A stretch of 64,000 bases of DNA from Akkermansiaceae bacterium (GCA_905182405.1 CAJJBQ010000002.1:744001-808000); one strand, 5' to 3'. Positions 1 through 9,148 are shown, numbered from the stretch's first letter. The notes: generated from the letters alone by a model not told the origin. Translations and numbers: made by a program.

Positions 1-2521
1 TTCTCTTTTAAAAACGGATCTCCTCCTCGCAAACTCCACCTTCCACACCTCAAGTGACCTTGAGGCCAACCACTCCATCAAGCTCGGTAACGAACCCTTC
101 GATCTTGAACGCATCAAGCACCTCCTCCCCGAAGATCTCGATATCACAGGGCGCCTTGCCGCCCTCGACCTCAACGCCAAGCTTCCAAGGGATGCCCCTC
201 GAGAAATCTCTCTCACGCTCAATGCCGAGAACCTCAAGTATCAGGAAAGCACCATTGCCAAACTCTCCGCCACTGGCCAACTCGGAGGCGATGACGCCAC
301 CCTCGATCTCAGCGCCGACTTCGAAGTTCCCGACACCCTCAGCGGCACCTTCTCCACCAAAGCCACTGGCCAGCTCAATCCGGACATTCAAAAATCTCTC
401 GCGAACCTCGACTGGAAACTCATCACCAAAGAATACCCCGCGTTCACCGGCACCGCGGCATGGGCCGACCAAAAAGCCACCCTCACTGCCACCACTCTCG
501 AAAAGGTAAAGCTCCTCGCAAAATTCGATCCCGCCACTCAGCTCTACCAAGCTGACGTCACTTCCGAACTCGACGACGCCCGCGACCTTCTCCCCGAACT
601 CACTTCCGCAAAGCTCACCCTCAAGGCAAGCGGAGATCTCAAGAACGAAACCCACCAAGGCGCCCTCACCTTGCTGGACATTCGCTACGCCGCGAAAGAA
701 AGCCCAACCATCCAAGCCAAGGGACAAGCCAGCTGGGATTGGCCCACCCAGTTCTCTTTCCAGAACCTTGAAGTGAAACGCGATGACCTCGAAGTGAAGA
801 CCTCACTCACTTGGAAGGAAGGTTTCGCAAACTTCTCAAAGCTCGTCATCGCCGATAACCAAGGCTCGCTCCTCACCGGACTAGGCTCTCTTCCCCTCCC
901 GCTCCAGACTCGTAATCTCGATGACCTGTTAGAAAATAATTCCCCTCTCGATTTCTCCGTCAAGCTCGCCCCCACTCCCCTCTCCCGCTTCGTCAAAGAC
1001 CAACCCATTGAAGGCACGGCCGAAGCCACTCTTAATATAAGCGGCACCTTCGCCAAACCAGCCATCGATGGAACGATCACCGCCACCGAAATTCGCGAAC
1101 CATCTCTCCCCGACGTTCCACCCGGCGACCTCCTCGTCACTCTCACCACCATCGACGAAGAACTCCGCCTCAGCGGAAAACTCAAGGAACCCTCCGGCGA
1201 TCTCTTTGACCTCAAAGGCCGCTTTCCCCTCACTCCCGAGAAGTGGATCAAGGATCCCAACTCACTCATGGACGAGCCCCTCGCCTTCACCGCGAATACT
1301 CCCCGGATCGACCTTCGTCGACTTCAGCGATTCGCCCCCACCGTCTTGGATCTGAGCGGAATCGCCCAGATCAAAGTCAAGGTCGCAGGCACCATTCGTG
1401 AGCCCGCCCTCAGCGGCGACGCCATGATCTACGCGGACCGAGCCCGCCTTAGTAACTCTCCCATCTCCGATTTCAGGAACTCGAAAATTAACCTCAAGTT
1501 CAGCAACAATACCATCGCCATCTCTCCCTCGCAAATCACCGCCGCCGGAGGAACCATCAACTTCAGCGGCAGCGTCACCCTCGGAGAAACCCCTCTCCTC
1601 GATCTTTCCTTCCGAGGAAAAAACACCCTCCTCTGGCGCGGCGCTGACTACTCCCTTCGCGCTGACCCTGTCCTCACCCTCAAGGGCCCCTTCGAAACAG
1701 CCCGCCTCTCCGGTAGCATTCCCATCGTCGAAAGCATCATTCACAAAGACGTAGAGATCCTCCCTTTCGGCATTCCCACCAAGGAAATAGCACGACCCGA
1801 AGTTCCCGATCTCAGCGTCTTCGCCAGCGACGAACTCTACTCCCTGCCCGAACCCTTCGCGAACTGGCCGATCGATGTGGCAGTCGTCACCAAGGACCCC
1901 ATTCTTATTCGCGGAAACCTCGTAAAGGGCGAACTCCTCGCCGATGCCCGCCTCGGTGGAACCTTGGGGAAAATCACCACCTCGGGAAAAATCACCTCAG
2001 AGAACCTCGAAGCAGATCTTCCCTTTGCCAAGCTCATCATCGAAAATGGCACCGTCGATCTGAACCCCAGAAATCTCACCGACCCAAAAATCAGTGTCCG
2101 CGGAAATTCCAAAGTCGCAGGATACAACGTCCAACTTTACCTCACCGGACTCACTTCCAAGCCCGCGCTCTCGATCACTTCGGAGCCCCCTCTTCCCGAG
2201 AGTGAAATCCTCATGCTCCTCTCCACCGGATCCACCACCTCCACCCTCAATAGCCGCAGCGTCGCCTCACAAAAGGCCCTGCAATATCTCCTCCAGGGAC
2301 TCCGTCATCGCTATGGAAAGCAGGACGCAAAGGGCCTCCTCCAGCGACTCCTCAAAAACCTCGACGAAGTCGACCTCTCGCTTGGCGACTACAACCGCTT
2401 CTCTGGACGCCACGCCACCTCCGCAACAATCGACATCAGCGATCAATGGGCCATTTCCACCTCTATCGACGGAGAAGGAAACAACCGCAATATGGTCATC
2501 TTCTCTTTCCGCTTCCAATGA
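1..2521 (+). CDS. tamB: TamB-like translocation/assembly protein, 5' partial
   Basis: The reading frame is open from base 2 to a TGA at 2519-2521, giving about 839 visible residues; the N-terminus lies outside the window. The sequence is a long run of short beta-rich segments of the DUF490/AsmA type, rich in phrases such as ITGRL, ISGTF and VSGSVT, as expected of the beta-taco groove that carries phospholipid or unfolded outer-membrane protein across the periplasm. The C-terminal part (LPESEILMLLSTGSTTS, then a LSLGDYNRFSGRHATS stretch and a final FSFRFQ) matches the conserved TamB end that contacts TamA. The stop overlaps the start of tamA (ATGA), so the two are translationally coupled. I infer the role from family and context. 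There is no sign of damage. Confidence 0.85.
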   Translation, partial: SLLKTDLLLANSTFHTSSDLEANHSIKLGNEPFDLERIKHLLPEDLDITGRLAALDLNAKLPRDAPREISLTLNAENLKYQESTIAKLSATGQLGGDDATLDLSADFEVPDTLSGTFSTKATGQLNPDIQKSLANLDWKLITKEYPAFTGTAAWADQKATLTATTLEKVKLLAKFDPATQLYQADVTSELDDARDLLPELTSAKLTLKASGDLKNETHQGALTLLDIRYAAKESPTIQAKGQASWDWPTQFSFQNLEVKRDDLEVKTSLTWKEGFANFSKLVIADNQGSLLTGLGSLPLPLQTRNLDDLLENNSPLDFSVKLAPTPLSRFVKDQPIEGTAEATLNISGTFAKPAIDGTITATEIREPSLPDVPPGDLLVTLTTIDEELRLSGKLKEPSGDLFDLKGRFPLTPEKWIKDPNSLMDEPLAFTANTPRIDLRRLQRFAPTVLDLSGIAQIKVKVAGTIREPALSGDAMIYADRARLSNSPISDFRNSKINLKFSNNTIAISPSQITAAGGTINFSGSVTLGETPLLDLSFRGKNTLLWRGADYSLRADPVLTLKGPFETARLSGSIPIVESIIHKDVEILPFGIPTKEIARPEVPDLSVFASDELYSLPEPFANWPIDVAVVTKDPILIRGNLVKGELLADARLGGTLGKITTSGKITSENLEADLPFAKLIIENGTVDLNPRNLTDPKISVRGNSKVAGYNVQLYLTGLTSKPALSITSEPPLPESEILMLLSTGSTTSTLNSRSVASQKALQYLLQGLRHRYGKQDAKGLLQRLLKNLDEVDLSLGDYNRFSGRHATSATIDISDQWAISTSIDGEGNNRNMVIFSFRFQ

Positions 2522-4485
2522 AATCCCTCCTCTTCCTCCTCACTCTAGGCTCCTTATCAGGCGCTCAGATCAAACTCGTCGGCCTACCCGGTAAGTTCGA
2601 AGAGCAAATTCTCGACGCCCTGAGTCCTCGTTTTTACTACATCAAGAAGCGCCCTGCCACTCCGTCACGGGCTGATGACGCCGCCTTTCTCGTTCTCGAC
2701 TTCCTCAACAAAAATGGCTCACCCAACGCTCTCGTCAACTGGTCCCTTCCCGGAAACGACATCATTCTTTTAAAAGCCGATGCCGGAATCACCCAATCGC
2801 TGGGAAAAATCTCAGTGAAAGGTTGGCCCAGTGAAGACCCCGCAGGAGCTCGCGAGCAATTCGGAGCCGAATTCCTGCTGCCTGGCAAAAAGAAGACCAA
2901 ACTCCCTTTTCAAGAATCCAAGATCGGCGATGGAGAAGAACGTGTCACCAATCTTCTGAAGAGCATCGGTTACTGGAACGCCAAAGTCACTACCACCAAG
3001 AACCCTCAGGCAGGCGACGGCTCTATTCCGATCACTCTCAACATCGAACCAGGGCCCCTTTTTAAACTGAGCAGACCGCAGATCACATCACCCATCCCTC
3101 CTCCTGTCTCTTTGGTTGAAATGCTCGATGACATTATCGACGCCCCCGCATCCGCTGAAAATGTCCGCGGCATCCGCGCCTCCATTACCAAGGAATATCG
3201 TAGCATCGGCTACCCCGACGCCTCCCTCACCTTCACGCGGGAATATCGTGAATCTACCCTCGCTCTTTCCTACACCCTCAAACCCGGTGAGCGCTACAAA
3301 CTGAGCAAGGTTTCCGCGGAGGGACTCAAAAAAACAAAAACCTCCTCTCTCCTCGCACCTTTCAAGGAATACGAAGACCAACCCTTCAACCAGGATCGAT
3401 TCAGCGAACGTATCAAAAAACTCATGGCCACCGGTGCCTTTCGGAGTATTCGCACCGAAGAAAACCCCAAGGACAACCAAGAGATCGACATCACCCTCCA
3501 CCTCAAGGAAGCAGATTCAAAAGGCGTCTCCCTTTCCGCTGGAATCGGTTCATTCGAGGGCATCATCCTTGGCGCAGGATACTTCGACCGAAACGTCCGG
3601 GGCACCCTGCACAACTTCAATGCCGGCATCGAATACACCTCACTCGGCCTCCTCGGAGAAATCTCCCTGCAAGACCCCTTCTTCCTCGGGAAAGACCTTA
3701 ACATGACCCAGCGGGCCTACCTTATCACGCGGAACTACGATGGCTATGATAAGGCCGAGGGAGGCTACGGCATCGAGTTCACCAGCAAGCCCTTCGAGCA
3801 CTACACCGTCACCCTGGGAGGAGACCTCTTCTTCGCCAGTATTCAGGCCGATGGCCTCCCCACCGCCAATCTCGGCCCCACCGACTACCTCGTCGCCCGC
3901 ATCAACCTCAACCAAAGCTACGACCGCCGGGACGACGCAGCCCTCCCCTCCGATGGCTGGTATGCCGAAATCAATAGTTCCCTGGGCCTCGTTCAAAAAG
4001 AGGACACCGTCTCCTTCTTCTCCATGGAAGGGCAGCTCAGCTACTACGACACCCGGGGAGAAAACAGCGCCATCGCCGCAAACTTCCGCAGCGGCCTCAT
4101 CGCCCCCACCGGAGGCCTCGAATCTCTCCCTATCGACCTCCGGAATTTCGAAGGCGGCGCAAACTCCCTCCGTTCCTTCAATGAACGCTCCATGGGACCA
4201 TCCGCGAATGGCTTCCCCAGCGGAGGAGCCGCCTGGTGGATCGCCAATGCCGAATACATCCGCACCCTCAAAGGCCCCGTCAAAGGAGTCGTCTTCCTCG
4301 ATGCCGGAGCCCTCGCCGAAGGCACCGATGAACTTTTCGATACTGACATTGAGGTCGCCATCGGCCTCGGCCTCCGCATCGACCTCCCCGTCGGCCCCGT
4401 CCGCTTCGAATACGGCCACACACTCACCCAAGACAAAGGAGATCACTCCGGCGCCTTCCACTTCTCCATTGGAGGCACTTTCTAA
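2518..4485 (+). CDS. tamA: TamA/BamA-like Omp85 outer-membrane protein
   Basis: A 655-residue outer-membrane beta-barrel of the Omp85 family, the expected partner of TamB. I use the ATG that overlaps the tamB stop because it begins a clear signal peptide (MKSLLFLLTLGSLSGAQ); a longer frame from 2446 would bury that signal. Residues about 20-330 look like three POTRA domains (for instance LSRPQI and YKLSKVSAEGL strands followed by helix-strand units). The barrel follows, with GGANSLRSF, equivalent to the conserved VRGF/Y loop motif, and it ends in a terminal phenylalanine (HFSIGGTF), the usual barrel-recognition signature. It could be called BamA, but coupling to tamB favours TamA. Confidence 0.87.
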   Translation: MKSLLFLLTLGSLSGAQIKLVGLPGKFEEQILDALSPRFYYIKKRPATPSRADDAAFLVLDFLNKNGSPNALVNWSLPGNDIILLKADAGITQSLGKISVKGWPSEDPAGAREQFGAEFLLPGKKKTKLPFQESKIGDGEERVTNLLKSIGYWNAKVTTTKNPQAGDGSIPITLNIEPGPLFKLSRPQITSPIPPPVSLVEMLDDIIDAPASAENVRGIRASITKEYRSIGYPDASLTFTREYRESTLALSYTLKPGERYKLSKVSAEGLKKTKTSSLLAPFKEYEDQPFNQDRFSERIKKLMATGAFRSIRTEENPKDNQEIDITLHLKEADSKGVSLSAGIGSFEGIILGAGYFDRNVRGTLHNFNAGIEYTSLGLLGEISLQDPFFLGKDLNMTQRAYLITRNYDGYDKAEGGYGIEFTSKPFEHYTVTLGGDLFFASIQADGLPTANLGPTDYLVARINLNQSYDRRDDAALPSDGWYAEINSSLGLVQKEDTVSFFSMEGQLSYYDTRGENSAIAANFRSGLIAPTGGLESLPIDLRNFEGGANSLRSFNERSMGPSANGFPSGGAAWWIANAEYIRTLKGPVKGVVFLDAGALAEGTDELFDTDIEVAIGLGLRIDLPVGPVRFEYGHTLTQDKGDHSGAFHFSIGGTF

Positions 4486-4571
4486 TGCAAACTCCGAGAG
4501 GAGGATCTTCGCCGTTGGACCGGTAATCGATTCTACCGATTCAGCCATTTGAAACTGCTAATTCTACTTAG

Positions 4572-4787
4572 TTAAAGTAATATCAGGCGAGATTCCCGTC
4601 CGGTGAGATTGCCGTCGGTCGAGATCTCGTTGGCAGGCTGCGTGACGTATACGAATTTGAAGATGTCCTTCTTCCTCTTCTCGATGTTCTTACGTCGCTG
4701 GGTTCCGGTCAGTCCGCTCAGATAATCACGGGCATGGCCGGGCGCTATTGTATCCCTGACCGATGAAGTGACGGCTATATCACTCAC
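4572..4787 (-). pseudogene. Possible transposase N-terminal remnant
   Basis: A 71-residue frame with the stretch ARDYLSGLTGTQRRKNIEK. From memory this resembles the YLSGLLGTQRRKNIERI segment near the N-terminus of some IS4/IS701-type DDE transposases; I could not run a search. After this motif the similarity is lost, and no catalytic domain follows. I read it as a decayed fragment of an insertion sequence in the debris next to tRNA-Met. It may equally be a chance frame. Confidence 0.25.
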
Positions 4788-5302
4788 AAAAGTCCATAAA
4801 GGATCGCGCCAAAATCCTGGTGCGGGATGGCTTCATTGTTTATTAAGCGGACCCTCGCTACCACTTGGCAATTTGGTCTCCGCCTTTTGTTTTAGATACG
4901 TTGGGCTGATCACGTTATGCGCAGATCTCGCAAGATCAAAGTTTCACTAAGTAGAACTAGCAGTCTGTCGGAGTTAGCCAACGTGCATATGCGGCGGCCT
5001 GCCAAGGGTTGTTCTTTCGAGAGCGGAATCTCTCTGACAATAACTGAGTGTTGCCACTATGTTACCATTTTCCACCCCGAAGGACTGAAACCCTTATAGA
5101 ATAATGCGGCACGGGATGACGGACTCGATCCGCCGACTCATTTCTAGTCAAATCGAGAGGTCGCAAACCATGCATGGGCAAGATAACGGCCGGATGATTT
5201 TCTGCGACCAAGAGGGAAGCTCTTCAAAGTCATCGAGATTGACCGCGATCTTGAGATCGTCGATGGCTTTCTTTTACCCTCAGTGTAAACCGCCCAAAAA
5301 CC

Positions 5303-5348
5303 GTTGCCCTTTTGTTGCCCGTTTTACCCGCATTTGGGTGCATTTGGG
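5303..5348. repeat. Two pairs of short direct repeats near tRNA-Met
   Basis: GTTGCCC occurs at 5303-5309 and 5314-5320, and GCATTTGGG at 5330-5338 and 5340-5348. They lie about 80-125 bases beyond the 3' end of the tRNA gene. Their position fits integrase arm-type sites, but the function is inferred. Confidence 0.35.
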
Positions 5349-5428
5349 GGGTGTTCCGGCCAAAGGTCGCAATACCGAAAAATCGGGGGAATCTCCTGAA
5401 ATCCTTATTTTTAAAGGGATTAAGGAGG

Positions 5429-5502
5429 TAGGGCCGGTGGGGCTCGAACCCACGACAAAGGGATTATGAGTCCCCTGCTCTAACCAACTGAGCTACAGCC
5501 CC
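5429..5502 (-). tRNA. tRNA-Met (CAU anticodon; tRNA-Ile2 not excluded)
   Basis: Read on the minus strand, this folds as a full cloverleaf: acceptor GGGGCUG pairs with CGGCCCU (with a G1-U72 wobble), the D arm is AGCUCAGUUGGUUAGAGC, the anticodon loop is CUCAUAA (CAU), and the T arm is GUGGG-UUCGAGC-CCCAC. The discriminator is A73 and a full CCA is not encoded (ACC is followed by U). CAU can belong to elongator Met or to lysidine-modified Ile2, and the sequence alone does not decide. It lacks the C1-A72 mismatch of an initiator. It is the apparent attachment site of the neighbouring element. Confidence 0.9.
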
Positions 5503-5529
5503 AATCTTTCACGACAACAGGAATTCTTC

Positions 5530-5754
5530 ATGAAATCGCGTCACTTCTTCCTCGCTTTTATACACTTGCCGACAGCAATCGAACTCAAGATCAGTAAATC
5601 CAGCAAAACTTGGACTAAAATTCGATACCAATATCTTTATCGTCACTCAGGCGGGATATATTATGCCCGTTTGACTGTCAATGGACGAAAGACACTCGGT
5701 AGGTTAAAGACCAAAATCAGGAAAGTCGAAAGGGCCGAACTGAATATCCTTTAG
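5530..5754 (+). pseudogene. Tyrosine-recombinase (integrase) N-terminal stub
   Basis: A 74-residue frame whose second half (GGIYYARLTVNGRKTLGRLKT, about residues 39-59) resembles the start of phage-type integrases, which often read as 'sG.yYaR..vnGK....sLkT'. The core-binding and catalytic domains (R-H-R-Y) are absent: the frame stops after about 20 more residues. It sits between the tRNA-Met gene and a partial copy of that tRNA, as expected for the leftover of an element that integrated there. I call it a truncated integrase with moderate confidence. Confidence 0.5.
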
Positions 5755-5948
5755 GAGGAAGAGAAAAAGCGTTCCGGTTTGGCGACTCCAGCCACAAGGT
5801 CCGGAACTTGACCTGTTCAACAAATGGCTGCTGAGAAGCTAGAATTGGCACTGAGCTAAATTCACCCCAAAAAGACCTAGGATTGATTCTATACACCAAT
5901 GCCAAAAAACACTGCAAAAGGGCGCTTTTTCACACAACACTACCTCGT

Positions 5949-5982
5949 GGATTATGAGCCCCTTGCTCTAACCACCTGAGCT
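5949..5982 (-). repeat. Partial tRNA-Met duplicate (candidate attachment site)
   Basis: These 34 bases match 5461-5494 inside the tRNA-Met gene at 31 of 34 positions, in direct orientation, covering the anticodon loop to the D arm. The flanks do not complete an acceptor or T arm, so this is not a functional tRNA. A direct copy of an anticodon-to-D-arm segment about 490 bases away, with an integrase stub between, is the usual footprint of tyrosine-recombinase integration. Confidence 0.65.
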
Positions 5983-6039
5983 GTATTGCAGCTTTGCCAG
6001 CGTCCGGACACTCTCCCTGAGATCAAGCTCCCAGCCTCC

Positions 6040-7476
6040 CTAAGCGCCCTCAACTTCGTGTAAAATATCCACGAATTCATGAAAAACATCCGCATCGAAG
6101 CGAATCGCTCCCTTTTTTACATTCTGGGTAAACCAACGCTGGAGACGGCTCCGCCGCTCACGGCTAAATCTCCTCACCCATCCAGCATCCGCGTTGATCG
6201 ACAACAATGATTCCTCACGCCGACCGTGAGCATGATTCATGATCTCGCCGAAGTGATGAAGACAGCGATCCAGCAAAATCCACGGAAAGTTTTCGCTCGC
6301 CGGTGGCCCCATCACGAGAGCCTTGCTATTGCCCTGCTCCGTGATCATTCCAATCTTAAGATCTGGTAAATCCTCTCCTTTAAAAAAGGCGGCGCCCGCT
6401 CCTCCGATCGCTCCAAAAAGGGTTCCCAAGCCGTGAGTTAACCCACCCGTTCCAAGGTCGACCGCAATTCCGGCAGCCCCACCGGCTACTCCGCCCGCCA
6501 AGGTGAGCTGACTCCGTGAAAGACCCCATTTCTGCCAAGTCTCCTCCGAGCTAAGATCTAGGCCTTCGAAATGATCATCACCCACTTCTACTTTCAACAA
6601 GTCATGCCGGTAGAGCTTCAGTAGGCGCCGGTAAGTCTTCTCCTCCATCCGGGCAATATTGGCATAGTATGTCTTGGTGAGTTCCTGACGCTTGCGCTCT
6701 TTGCGCGCTTCCAGTTCTTCCTCTTTCACGTCGAGCGTGACCGATTCGCGATGCTTCAGCGCATACGACAAAAAATCCATGAGATACTCAGCGCTCTCTT
6801 CCCTACGCTCATCCCACTCTTGATCAATGAACTCAATCGTTTCCTCAATTCTGGCTCGATTTCCTTCATCGATTTGAAGAAGAGATTTCAAAAGATTCTT
6901 TCGCTCGCTGAAGCGTGCGTGATGCGCGTTAAACGTCCGCACCAGATTAAAATAACTCCCGAGCCGGGTGCGCCATTCTTCAATGCGATCTTGATTCTCG
7001 GCCTTCTCGTTCAGCAGTGCCATGCGCGGGCGCCCCGTCCATCGCAAGATCTCCATCTCTGCCACAAAGGTATCACGTAGTGGCTTCGAAGGATCGATGA
7101 CATAAAGCACCCCTGCTCCATCAACCAGTGGTTGCAAAAGTCGGGCCTCGTCTTCGAATTGCCCTCCGTCAATTTCCCGCAAGACGAACAATTTCACCGC
7201 AGCCAAATCCGGAGTTCCCTCACCGTGAATTTCCTGAATCGCCCGCATCGCCTCAAGCGCATTAGAGAAGCCAGGGGTATCGATAAATCGGATCATCTCT
7301 CGCCCATCAAATTCGACCGGCAACACCTGGCACTGAGTCGTTGCACCAGGAGTGGCGCTCACTCGCACCACCCGATCATTATCGATCTCCAACAAAGTCG
7401 CGAGGACCGAGGACTTCCCCATATTAATTTTTCCCACCACTGCGAAGGTAGGAATCTCTCCTTCAGGATTGCTCAT
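6040..7476 (-). CDS. DUF3482-type GTPase
   Basis: A 478-residue GTP-binding protein. The G domain is N-terminal: Walker A GKINMGKSS (residues 15-23), G3 DTPG inside IDTPGF (about residue 65), and a G4-like LNEK where NKxD is expected, so base recognition may be unusual. A lysine/glutamate-rich helical part follows (about 200-300), then a glycine/alanine-rich hydrophobic hairpin (LAGGVAGGAAGIAVD onward, about 325-365) that could insert in a membrane, and a helical tail. This layout matches GTPases with a DUF3482 region, which are commonly encoded beside a DUF2868 membrane protein, as here. The start overlaps the end of the upstream gene by 14 bases. The cellular role is not established; membrane remodelling or stress is inference. 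Confidence 0.75.
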   Translation of the reverse strand: MSNPEGEIPTFAVVGKINMGKSSVLATLLEIDNDRVVRVSATPGATTQCQVLPVEFDGREMIRFIDTPGFSNALEAMRAIQEIHGEGTPDLAAVKLFVLREIDGGQFEDEARLLQPLVDGAGVLYVIDPSKPLRDTFVAEMEILRWTGRPRMALLNEKAENQDRIEEWRTRLGSYFNLVRTFNAHHARFSERKNLLKSLLQIDEGNRARIEETIEFIDQEWDERREESAEYLMDFLSYALKHRESVTLDVKEEELEARKERKRQELTKTYYANIARMEEKTYRRLLKLYRHDLLKVEVGDDHFEGLDLSSEETWQKWGLSRSQLTLAGGVAGGAAGIAVDLGTGGLTHGLGTLFGAIGGAGAAFFKGEDLPDLKIGMITEQGNSKALVMGPPASENFPWILLDRCLHHFGEIMNHAHGRREESLLSINADAGWVRRFSRERRSRLQRWFTQNVKKGAIRFDADVFHEFVDILHEVEGA

Positions 7477-9034
7477 CTTTAATCAGGATTTCTTCATCAT
7501 ACGCAAGACACTCCATCAGAGAATCGCGCAGGGAATCAATGAAAGTCTGCCACTCGTTCAGCTCTGCTTCAGGGGGTCTTGCCGGATGGCCGCCCGCTCT
7601 TTCTCCGAGGACAAGAACCCGAATCACCGCCTCGTCTCCCGCCTCCCGTCTGATGCGTTTCCAGAGCGCCGTAAATTGTTTGGGCGAGAGATTCCATCCT
7701 TCCACAAGGATAATGATCCCACAGGGAGCCGCCCGCATCGCCAGCCAAGCAGCTTGCTCTTCTGCTTCATCAATAACATCCACCGCAAATCTCGCCTCGG
7801 GATTCACTCTAAGAGTTTGTAAAAGAAAAGGGCGAAGCACCTCAGTGTCCACATCAATGCCTCCGACATCGCATAGAACAACTCCATCCTTGATCCCTTC
7901 CATTTCAACACTGCGCTCAACGTGGCTCAACTCACGCCATAGAGTCCGATGGCTGCGATCCTGAAAGTCCAACTTCGCGAGGATCGACTTTTCCTTCCAA
8001 ATCGAAATCACAAGAAAAACGAGCCGGGGAAACAAACCCCAGGTGCAAAGCGCCATGAAAAGAAATCCCGCCCAGGAAAGATTTGCTTTCGAGCGGATTG
8101 AAAGGCCTCCTATAGTTCTGGGTTCCTCAAACTGGTAATCCGTTTCAGACCTCAATTGGGTCAGAGCGATGATCTCATCATTGGGACGCTCGCCTCCCCA
8201 AGGAGTCGCCAAAACCTCCGTAGTTCTCTCAAGAGTCGGAGCTCCCATCGGCAAGGTCGATTCCCAGAAGAATCCTACATTGCTGAACCAAAGCAGCCCA
8301 AAGAGACCCGCAACCAAGCCAAGATTATATCCAATCCCTCCCAGTTGAAGAATCCGGCTCAGCCGCCAAGTCAGAGCGGAGCGATGATCACGTTGGTTTC
8401 CCATCAAAGCGGCCCACTGCTCACTTTCCAGACCTCCGGAGAATCTGCGCACTAAACCTCCAATAATATTTTTCAAACCGAGAGACCATTTTTGAAAAAG
8501 AAGATAAAAAATTGCACTCCCTAAAATGAGGAACCACTGCAGACCCAAAGTCACCGCAAGAAAAACCCATAGATTAAACCCCTTGGCCGATACTTTTTGC
8601 CCCATCACTTGAGAGCGATCAACCTGAGTCAAATCAAGGGACGTCCCGTCATCCGCATTCACTTCCTCCAAATAAGGGCCGCTTTCGTAGCTGTAGGACG
8701 TCAGTAATCCCCGCACAACCCCCACTCCGGCAACGAGCGCGAAAAGAAAAAGCGCCAGTCCAAGAACCTGCGAAACCGTCACCAAGCGCCGCCCGACCGA
8801 AACTTCGGTATCGCCTCTCACCCAAAGAAGCCAATATTTCAATCCCCAGCGACGACGAGGCGTTTCGTCGGTAAATCCGTCCATCCCCCGCATGTCACGA
8901 CGCATTTCCTGCCCAATCTCCGCGTTCGGAGCGCTGGGGTCCTTCAGAGCCACCTCAAAATCCACAAGCTCTTCCAAGCTCCAATTGACTCCTCTACCTG
9001 CCATTCTTGAATTTGACATTGAAGACCAATTCAC
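7463..9034 (-). CDS. DUF2868 membrane protein, partner of the GTPase
   Basis: A 523-residue integral membrane protein. Hydrophobic segments are visible at about residues 87-110 (VLGLALFLFALVAGVGVVRG), 158-183, 233-257 and 322-345; the C-terminal 150 residues are soluble. The arrangement and the partner gene fit the DUF2868 family. The first M shown corresponds to a GTG at 9034; ATG codons at 9019 or 9004 are equally possible, and no ribosome-binding site decides between them. The gene overlaps the GTPase gene by 14 bases, so the two are very likely translated together. Function is unknown. Confidence 0.72.
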   Translation of the reverse strand: MNWSSMSNSRMAGRGVNWSLEELVDFEVALKDPSAPNAEIGQEMRRDMRGMDGFTDETPRRRWGLKYWLLWVRGDTEVSVGRRLVTVSQVLGLALFLFALVAGVGVVRGLLTSYSYESGPYLEEVNADDGTSLDLTQVDRSQVMGQKVSAKGFNLWVFLAVTLGLQWFLILGSAIFYLLFQKWSLGLKNIIGGLVRRFSGGLESEQWAALMGNQRDHRSALTWRLSRILQLGGIGYNLGLVAGLFGLLWFSNVGFFWESTLPMGAPTLERTTEVLATPWGGERPNDEIIALTQLRSETDYQFEEPRTIGGLSIRSKANLSWAGFLFMALCTWGLFPRLVFLVISIWKEKSILAKLDFQDRSHRTLWRELSHVERSVEMEGIKDGVVLCDVGGIDVDTEVLRPFLLQTLRVNPEARFAVDVIDEAEEQAAWLAMRAAPCGIIILVEGWNLSPKQFTALWKRIRREAGDEAVIRVLVLGERAGGHPARPPEAELNEWQTFIDSLRDSLMECLAYDEEILIKDEQS

Positions 9035-9073
9035 GGAAGTGCAACCCTATCCCGTCACGCAATCGATAAACCC

Positions 9074-9089
9074 ATCAACATATCTTGAT
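9074..9089. promoter_or_regulatory. Palindromic operator candidate upstream of metH
   Basis: ATCAACATATCTTGAT is a 16-base inverted repeat, symmetrical at 14 of 16 positions (ATCAA-S-ATAT-S-TTGAT), 60 bases before the metH start and in the only gap between the divergent transcription units. From memory, such sites resemble those of ArsR-family SahR regulators, which control the methionine and S-adenosylhomocysteine cycle. No regulator gene is adjacent, so the identity is inferred. Confidence 0.45.
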
Positions 9090-9148
9090 TTGTAGATTTG
9101 TTCTTGATTATTCCCTATTTGGAAAGAAGATCCAACTGTCACATCGTC

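Larger units (their letters stand above)
4486..5428. other. Gene-poor mobile-element debris upstream of tRNA-Met
   Basis: No intact gene is visible in these 940 bases. The base composition drops towards A+T compared with the tam genes. The stretch holds a possible transposase N-terminal remnant on the minus strand (4572-4787) and two pairs of short direct repeats (GTTGCCC at 5303 and 5314, GCATTTGGG at 5330 and 5340) just before the tRNA. Repeats of that kind can be arm sites of a tyrosine recombinase, but this is inference. Confidence 0.5.
5503..6039. other. Remnant of a tRNA-integrated element
   Basis: Apart from the integrase stub and the partial tRNA copy at 5949-5982, I see no genes here. 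The short frame on the minus strand (5717-5917) shows no recognisable protein. The stretch behaves like the collapsed interior of an integrated element. Confidence 0.45.

Noticed and set aside
54..509. Long plus-strand frame at the left edge
   Set aside because: It lies out of frame inside tamB and has a serine/proline-rich, non-protein-like composition.
3640..4548. 302-codon minus-strand frame over tamA
   Set aside because: Antisense shadow of tamA produced by the high G+C third codon positions.
4801..5100. Small frames in the tRNA-Met debris
   Set aside because: They are short and compositionally random; no domain or start signal supports them.
5104..5469. A 121-codon plus-strand frame ending in GPVGLEPTT
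   Set aside because: The end is the antisense reading of the tRNA-Met gene; GPVGLEPTT is a well-known artefact of such readings.
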